DNA from: Chlamydiota bacterium | Lineage (GTDB): Bacteria > Chlamydiota > Chlamydiia > Chlamydiales > JABDDJ01 | DNA length: 47,889 nucleotides | NCBI GenBank assembly: GCA_013287645.1 | Contig: JABDDJ010000012.1 | Coordinates: forward strand, 1-47,889 | Reading direction: 5' to 3' | Part shown: piece after piece, positions 43,733 to 47,889 of the stretch | Layout of the letters: each line of letters starts with the position of its first letter | How positions within the stretch are numbered: the stretch's first letter is position 1 | Made by a program: the position numbers and the translations under genes | Notes under the pieces: generated by a model | Seen by the model: the letters and a program-made list of their open reading frames with translations, nothing else | What the model was told of the DNA's origin: nothing | Database searches by the model: none

Positions 43733-45064
43733 ATGTTAGGTGCTTTAACCGACAAAATGCAAGGACTGCTCGCGCGTCTCTCCGGAAAACATAAGTTAAC
43801 CGAAGAGAATATCGCCGAAGCTGCCAGCGAAGTCCGTCTCGCTCTGCTGGAAGCTGATGTCAACTATGGCGTTGTCAAAGATCTCGTCAAACAGATCAAA
43901 CAGAAAGCGCTAGGTGACAAAGTCCTCAAATCAGTCACCCCAGGGCAACAATTCATCAAATTAGTCCACGATGAACTTGTCGAACTGATGGGCGGAGCTG
44001 AAGCACCCCTAGACCTTTCTCAAAAACCAACCATCATCATGATGTGCGGCCTACAAGGCTCTGGGAAAACAACCCAATGCGCTAAACTAGCCCGCTACTT
44101 TACGAAAACAAATGCAGCTCGAAAACCACTCCTCGTCGCCTGCGACCTACAACGTCCTGCTGCCATCACTCAGCTGCAAATCCTTGGCGAATCAATAAAA
44201 GTCCCTGTCTTCACGATGGAAGGGGAGAAAAATCCTCTCAAAGTCGCTAAACAAGCTCTAGAATATGCTAAAAAAGAAGAATATGACCTCCTAATCGTCG
44301 ACACTGCCGGCCGTCTACACGTCGACGAAGCGATGATGGAAGAACTCGCTCAACTCCACACTCTCCTCTCCCCACACCACGTCCTATTCGTCGCCAACGC
44401 CGGCACCGGCCAAGAAGCCCCTAATGTCGCCGCTCAATTTAACGCAAAAGTACCCATCACGGGCTCCATCCTCACCATGCTAGATGGCAACACGCGTGGC
44501 GGCGCTGCCATCTCTATCCGTCACATCACCGGAAAGCCTCTTCTCTTTGAAGGCATCGGTGAAAAAATCGATGACATCCAAATCTTCAACCCGCGCTCCA
44601 TGGCCGACCGTATCCTCGGCATGGGCGATACCATCAACCTAGTCAAAAAAGCGCAAGAACACATCGACGAAGACGAAGCCAAAAAACTCGAGAAAAAAAT
44701 CCGATCGGCCTCCTTCACCTACGAAGACTACCTCTCTCAAATCCAGACTGTCAAAAAAATGGGATCGCTCAAAAGCCTTTTAGGTATGCTACCAGGCATG
44801 AAAGGGCTCTCCGATATCGATATCGATGACAAAGAATTTTTTAAAGTTGAAGCAATCATCCAGTCCATGACTCCAGATGAAAGATCTGAAAAAACCGAAT
44901 TATCCCCTTCCCGCCGGCGTAGAGTCGCTCAAGGAAGCGGAAATAGCCTCGAAGCCGTTAACAAACTAGTCAAATCATTCAAACAAGCAAAGCAATTTTT
45001 TAAGAATATGCCAAATTTAAAACAGTTGCAAAAGATGATGGGAGGATCCCCCTTATGGCACTAA
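43733..45064 (+). CDS. ffh: Signal recognition particle protein Ffh
   Basis: A 443-residue SRP54 GTPase that binds signal sequences of nascent chains and delivers them to FtsY. The G1 loop GLQGSGKTTQCAKLA is near residue 105, DTAGRLHVDEAMMEE near residue 187, and the M domain starts near residue 300 with the KMGSLKSLLGMLPGM segment and a methionine-rich tail. 4.5S RNA is not in the window. It overlaps rpsP by 10 bases. Confidence 0.97.
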   Translation: MLGALTDKMQGLLARLSGKHKLTEENIAEAASEVRLALLEADVNYGVVKDLVKQIKQKALGDKVLKSVTPGQQFIKLVHDELVELMGGAEAPLDLSQKPTIIMMCGLQGSGKTTQCAKLARYFTKTNAARKPLLVACDLQRPAAITQLQILGESIKVPVFTMEGEKNPLKVAKQALEYAKKEEYDLLIVDTAGRLHVDEAMMEELAQLHTLLSPHHVLFVANAGTGQEAPNVAAQFNAKVPITGSILTMLDGNTRGGAAISIRHITGKPLLFEGIGEKIDDIQIFNPRSMADRILGMGDTINLVKKAQEHIDEDEAKKLEKKIRSASFTYEDYLSQIQTVKKMGSLKSLLGMLPGMKGLSDIDIDDKEFFKVEAIIQSMTPDERSEKTELSPSRRRRVAQGSGNSLEAVNKLVKSFKQAKQFFKNMPNLKQLQKMMGGSPLWH

Positions 45065-45402
45065 TTATAAGGATGCGCCAACAAGGCCGCACCAATGCTC
45101 ACGCCTTTAGAATAGTCGTGATCGACGAACGTCAAGCTCGTGACGGAAAATACGTAGAATCTCTCGGATGGTATAACCCCCACGCAGATACTGAAGAACT
45201 CAGCTACTCAATCAAGCCCGACCGCATCCAGCACTGGCTTGATCAAGGCGCTCAGATATCCGACAGAGTCGAAGCGCTAGTCGCTCGTGGCGCCCCCGAA
45301 GTACTACGACACTACCACGCAAAAGTCCAAGCACACCGCATCAGCCAAACCGCTAAAAGACGCGAACGCCGACGCCGTGCTGCCAAGACTGCAACAAAAT
45401 AG
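45055..45402 (+). CDS. rpsP: 30S ribosomal protein S16
   Basis: A 115-residue S16 starting MALIIRMRQQGRTNAHAFRI, followed by VVIDERQARDGKYVESLGWY, which are diagnostic. The C-terminus is basic and slightly extended. It overlaps ffh and is followed by trmD after 13 bases. Confidence 0.96.
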   Translation: MALIIRMRQQGRTNAHAFRIVVIDERQARDGKYVESLGWYNPHADTEELSYSIKPDRIQHWLDQGAQISDRVEALVARGAPEVLRHYHAKVQAHRISQTAKRRERRRRAAKTATK

Positions 45403-45415
45403 CGCGGAACGATAG

Positions 45416-46087
45416 TTGCTTATTGACATCTTGTCCCTTTTTCCGGATTATTTTAGCGGAATATTTGATATCAGCATCGTAGGACGCGCAAGGCGCAATG
45501 GCCTAATCACCATCCGCCATACTGACATACGAACTTTTGCCGATAACAAACACAACCGCGTAGATGACAGGCCCTTTGGCGGCGGACCCGGAATGGTCAT
45601 GATGGCTGAGCCTGTAATAAAGGCTGTACAGAGCGTAGCGACACCCCAAGCAAGGGTCGTCTACCTCTCGCCGCAAGGAAAGACTCTTAACGCCCCTCTG
45701 TGCAAAAACCTTGCCCGAGAGCAGCACCTAGTCCTCCTTTGCGGTCACTACGAAGGCATTGATGAAAGAGCCCTCGAGATACTCCAAGTCGAAGAGATCA
45801 GCATCGGCGACTACGTCCTCACCAACGGATGTTTACCCGCCAGCGTCCTCGTCGATGCAGTCGCACGCTTCGTGCCCGGAGTTCTCGGCCATGATGAAGC
45901 CGCGCAACAAGACTCTTTTGAGGGAGGGATCCTAGACTGGCCCCATTATACCCACCCTCGAAGCGTCCAAGGACGCGAGGTGCCCCAAGTTTTACTCAAC
46001 GGCGATCATCAACAGATCGCCCAATGGCGTCGGACTGCTGCTTTAGAAAAAACCCGCAAAGCACGGCCCGATTTGCTTAAACAGTGA
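45416..46087 (+). CDS. trmD: tRNA (guanine-N1)-methyltransferase TrmD
   Basis: A 223-residue SPOUT enzyme that methylates G37 of tRNAs, preventing frameshifts. It starts with TTG (MLIDILSLFPDYF). The motifs DDRPFGGGPGMVM near residue 56, CGHYEGIDER near residue 110 and SIGDYVLTNG near residue 134 are present, and the catalytic Asp is in QQDSFE. The usual GGE of the SAM knot (GDYVLSGGE) reads NGC here, a notable variant. It lies in the conserved rpsP-trmD-rplS order. Confidence 0.95.
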   Translation: MLIDILSLFPDYFSGIFDISIVGRARRNGLITIRHTDIRTFADNKHNRVDDRPFGGGPGMVMMAEPVIKAVQSVATPQARVVYLSPQGKTLNAPLCKNLAREQHLVLLCGHYEGIDERALEILQVEEISIGDYVLTNGCLPASVLVDAVARFVPGVLGHDEAAQQDSFEGGILDWPHYTHPRSVQGREVPQVLLNGDHQQIAQWRRTAALEKTRKARPDLLKQ

Positions 46088-46107
46088 TATGTGGAGAACA
46101 TTAGATT

Positions 46108-46545
46108 ATGAGCAAACCAACTCTAATCCTCGAGCTGGAACAAAAACAGCTAAAGAAAGATATCCCCCCTTTCAAAGTCGGCGACAGCATTAAGATCTAT
46201 AGCCGCATTATTGAAGGAAATAAAGAGCGTCTACAGCAATTTATCGGCACGGTCATCGCACGTAAAGGTTCCGGACTTTCCGAAACCATTACTCTCTACC
46301 GCGTTGCCTTTGGCGGAAGCATCAAGCGCGTCTTTTTCTTACATAGCCCTCGCATCTCCAAGATCGAGAGACTCTCAGAAGGACATGTACGACGCGCTAA
46401 GCTCAACTACCTCATCGGAACATCCGGTAAGAAGTCACGCGTCAGACGTAAGCACACCTCCAAAGCACGCGCAGCCTTGGAAGCAAGCATACCAGACCAA
46501 GAGCCAACACAAGTACCCGAATCTCAAGCTCCCGATAATGGCTAA
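46108..46545 (+). CDS. rplS: 50S ribosomal protein L19
   Basis: A 145-residue L19, at the 30S-50S interface. The core FKVGDSIKIYSRIIEGNKER then QQFIGTVIARKGSGLSETIT and GGSIKRVFFLHSPRISKIE is diagnostic. The C-terminus is extended by about 30 residues relative to E. coli L19, with a basic then acidic tail (VRRKHTSKAR, then PDQEPTQVPES). It overlaps rnhB by 8 bases. Confidence 0.96.
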   Translation: MSKPTLILELEQKQLKKDIPPFKVGDSIKIYSRIIEGNKERLQQFIGTVIARKGSGLSETITLYRVAFGGSIKRVFFLHSPRISKIERLSEGHVRRAKLNYLIGTSGKKSRVRRKHTSKARAALEASIPDQEPTQVPESQAPDNG

Positions 46546-47212
46546 ACATACTGAGCAGAAGCGTTTGGATGCGCTCTGCTCACTAGAAAAAGAGCTTCGA
46601 AGGCAAGGATATAGCTACATTGTAGGAGTGGATGAAGCAGGACGAGGCCCCTTAGCAGGCCCCGTCGTTGCAGCAGCATGCTACATTCCCGATGGAATCT
46701 GGTTTTTTGGCGTCAATGACAGCAAACAGCTCACACCAGATCGGCGCGCAGAGCTTTATGAACAGATTGTTAGCCATACTGAAGTCCATTTTGGAGTCGG
46801 TGTAGCTACGGTAGAGCAGATAGATAAGATTAACATCTATCAAGCAACCCTCTGGGCAATGCGACAAGCCGTTTTGTCCCTTAAAATAACCCCTCATTAT
46901 CTTTTAGTGGATGGTACAGCCTTACCTGAAACCACGTTTCCCTCTTCAGCTGTTGTGCAAGGAGATGCTTCATCCTATAGCATTGCCGCAGCTTCCATTA
47001 TAGCCAAAGAGTATCGAGACAGACTCATGGTTGAGTTAGATAAAGAGTGGCCGCACTATGGTTTTGGGAAGCATAAAGGATATGGAACACCAGAACATTT
47101 GAAAGCACTTAAATCACATGGGCCCAGTCCACATCATCGCAAGAGTTTTGAACCTGTGAAGACATTAACTCTGAAAAGAAAGCAAGCAGAGTTTGATCTG
47201 CCTGCTTTCTAA
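46538..47212 (+). CDS. rnhB: Ribonuclease HII
   Basis: A 224-residue enzyme that removes ribonucleotides from DNA-RNA hybrids. The start is the ATG at 46538, overlapping rplS; a longer open frame from 46211 only reads through rplS in another frame. The catalytic motif GVDEAGRGPLAGPVVAA is near residue 28, and YSIAAASIIAKEYRDR and KHKGYGTPEHLKAL follow. It ends the operon. A convergent gene ends 5 bases away. Confidence 0.95.
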   Translation: MAKHTEQKRLDALCSLEKELRRQGYSYIVGVDEAGRGPLAGPVVAAACYIPDGIWFFGVNDSKQLTPDRRAELYEQIVSHTEVHFGVGVATVEQIDKINIYQATLWAMRQAVLSLKITPHYLLVDGTALPETTFPSSAVVQGDASSYSIAAASIIAKEYRDRLMVELDKEWPHYGFGKHKGYGTPEHLKALKSHGPSPHHRKSFEPVKTLTLKRKQAEFDLPAF

Positions 47213-47217
47213 AATGA

Positions 47218-47742
47218 TTAGTACCCAGCTGGGCAGCTTTGTTGAGCTTGAGCACATGGGTTGTCACCACATGAATGCTTCCAGTAGTACTTTGGAGTGT
47301 ATTTGCAGTGTGTGTCATAAACATTTTTATAGCAGCACTTGCAATCATCCACTTCATAGCATTCGTTTTCGTATTTGCAAACGCACTCATTGTAATACTG
47401 AGGAACCATTTTGCAGCGTTGGCATTCGTAGTATCTAGGTACTTTTCTCCAGCATTTTTTCTTGCAGGGGATTTTTTCCTCTACACAACGGCATGTTTGA
47501 TAATAGCATGGCTCGTAGTGTACATAGAGGCAGTAGCAGTCGTTTAAAGGTTGATCAGGCACTGCATGATCCTCAGGACAACACTGGTTATCACCAGCAA
47601 CAGGTCCGTCATAGCGACCATCATATTGCCAATTGGTGTTTTGTGGCCGATTGACATAGTTTCTAGAAGTGTCTTGAGAATAAGCATTCTGTGTGATGAG
47701 AAAACCACAAAGCACGGCACCTAACAGAAGAAGCTTTTTCAT
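47218..47742 (-). CDS. Secreted cysteine-rich protein
   Basis: A 174-residue protein with a clear signal peptide (MKKLLLLGAVLCGFLITQNA, cleavage likely after AYS). The mature part of about 150 residues holds 21 cysteines, often as CxC or CC pairs (QCC, CYC, CRC, CVC, CKCC), with many Tyr and Lys. This recalls the disulfide-linked envelope proteins of chlamydiae such as OmcA/OmcB, but it is not clearly homologous. Likely a periplasmic or outer-envelope protein cross-linked through disulfides in elementary bodies. A near-ideal AAGGAGGA ribosome site lies before the ATG, so high expression is expected. No family name assigned. Confidence 0.85.
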   Translation of the reverse strand: MKKLLLLGAVLCGFLITQNAYSQDTSRNYVNRPQNTNWQYDGRYDGPVAGDNQCCPEDHAVPDQPLNDCYCLYVHYEPCYYQTCRCVEEKIPCKKKCWRKVPRYYECQRCKMVPQYYNECVCKYENECYEVDDCKCCYKNVYDTHCKYTPKYYWKHSCGDNPCAQAQQSCPAGY

Positions 47743-47889
47743 GATTCCTCCTTACAGATGGAATTTTTTTTTACGGTTCATATGCCAGGTGGCGTGCCCC
47801 CTAGCCATAAAGAACTCTTGATTTCACTCATGATCTGATCTTAGATTTTTGACAATAAGAATTTTTAAAAGTAATAAAATTGGGTAGAT

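Noticed and set aside
46211..46537. N-terminal extension of rnhB
   Set aside because: This open frame lies entirely inside rplS in another frame; RNase HII homology begins after the ATG at 46538.

Overview
The window comes from a chlamydial chromosome, most likely an environmental (non-Chlamydiaceae, amoeba- or arthropod-associated) member of the Chlamydiota. Gene identities and several gene blocks recall Chlamydia trachomatis order (remembered, not searched): dxr next to rseP; murJ, nfo and rpsD together; hemA beside a second gyrB/gyrA (parE/parC) pair; an atoC/ntrC-type regulator with its kinase; and rpmE, prfA, prmC, ffh, rpsP, trmD, rplS, rnhB in exactly that order. Genes that I recall being absent from Chlamydiaceae point to an environmental lineage: a pyruvate/indolepyruvate decarboxylase, an asparaginyl-tRNA synthetase, a PseB-like sugar dehydratase, a DipZ-type redox protein, and toxin-antitoxin remnants.

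Layout. 1-2.1 kb: a large unknown protein on the minus strand that runs off the left edge. 2.2-4.4 kb: divergent CDP-alcohol phosphatidyltransferase and TPP-dependent decarboxylase. 4.5-9.4 kb: a minus-strand operon dipZ-like, dxr, rseP. 9.5-12.1 kb: an AsmA-like membrane protein and comF. 12.1-13.5 kb: dnaA. 13.85-18.7 kb: a coupled trio of a very large type II secretin (gspD), a lipoprotein and a YidD-like protein. 18.8-21.6 kb: sigma-54 response regulator and histidine kinase. 21.7-26.3 kb: rpsD, murJ, a small HTH protein, nfo, asnS. 26.4-28.6 kb: two paralogous proline-rich, PPxY-containing proteins that look like host-directed proteins. 28.7-35 kb: hemA, pseB, parE, parC, recX. 35-40.1 kb: an AT-rich accessory stretch with two paralogous small proteins, a tiny membrane protein, an orphan antitoxin followed by a toxin stub, an endonuclease/exonuclease/phosphatase-family protein and a 770-residue helical protein. 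40.1-47.2 kb: a flavoprotein, then the conserved translation/secretion operon rpmE2-prfA-prmC-ffh-rpsP-trmD-rplS-rnhB. 47.2-47.7 kb: a secreted protein with 21 cysteines.

A family of palindromic intergenic repeats built from an 8-base unit (CGCAAAGG and variants) recurs six times (12.06, 17.32, 18.72, 26.34, 27.56 and 42.74 kb). It usually sits at or across stop codons, where the hairpin could end transcription from both sides. One copy lies inside the 5' end of the lipoprotein gene at 17309 and encodes its signal peptide: one arm gives the basic n-region and the other the hydrophobic core. This apparent exaptation of a repeat, the three-fold WxxDxxGxWxF motif inserted in the secretin, the PPxY paralogs and a Fur/Zur-like operator before the zinc-free L31 gene are the most unusual points. 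No tRNA, rRNA, CRISPR array, transposase or phage gene was seen.
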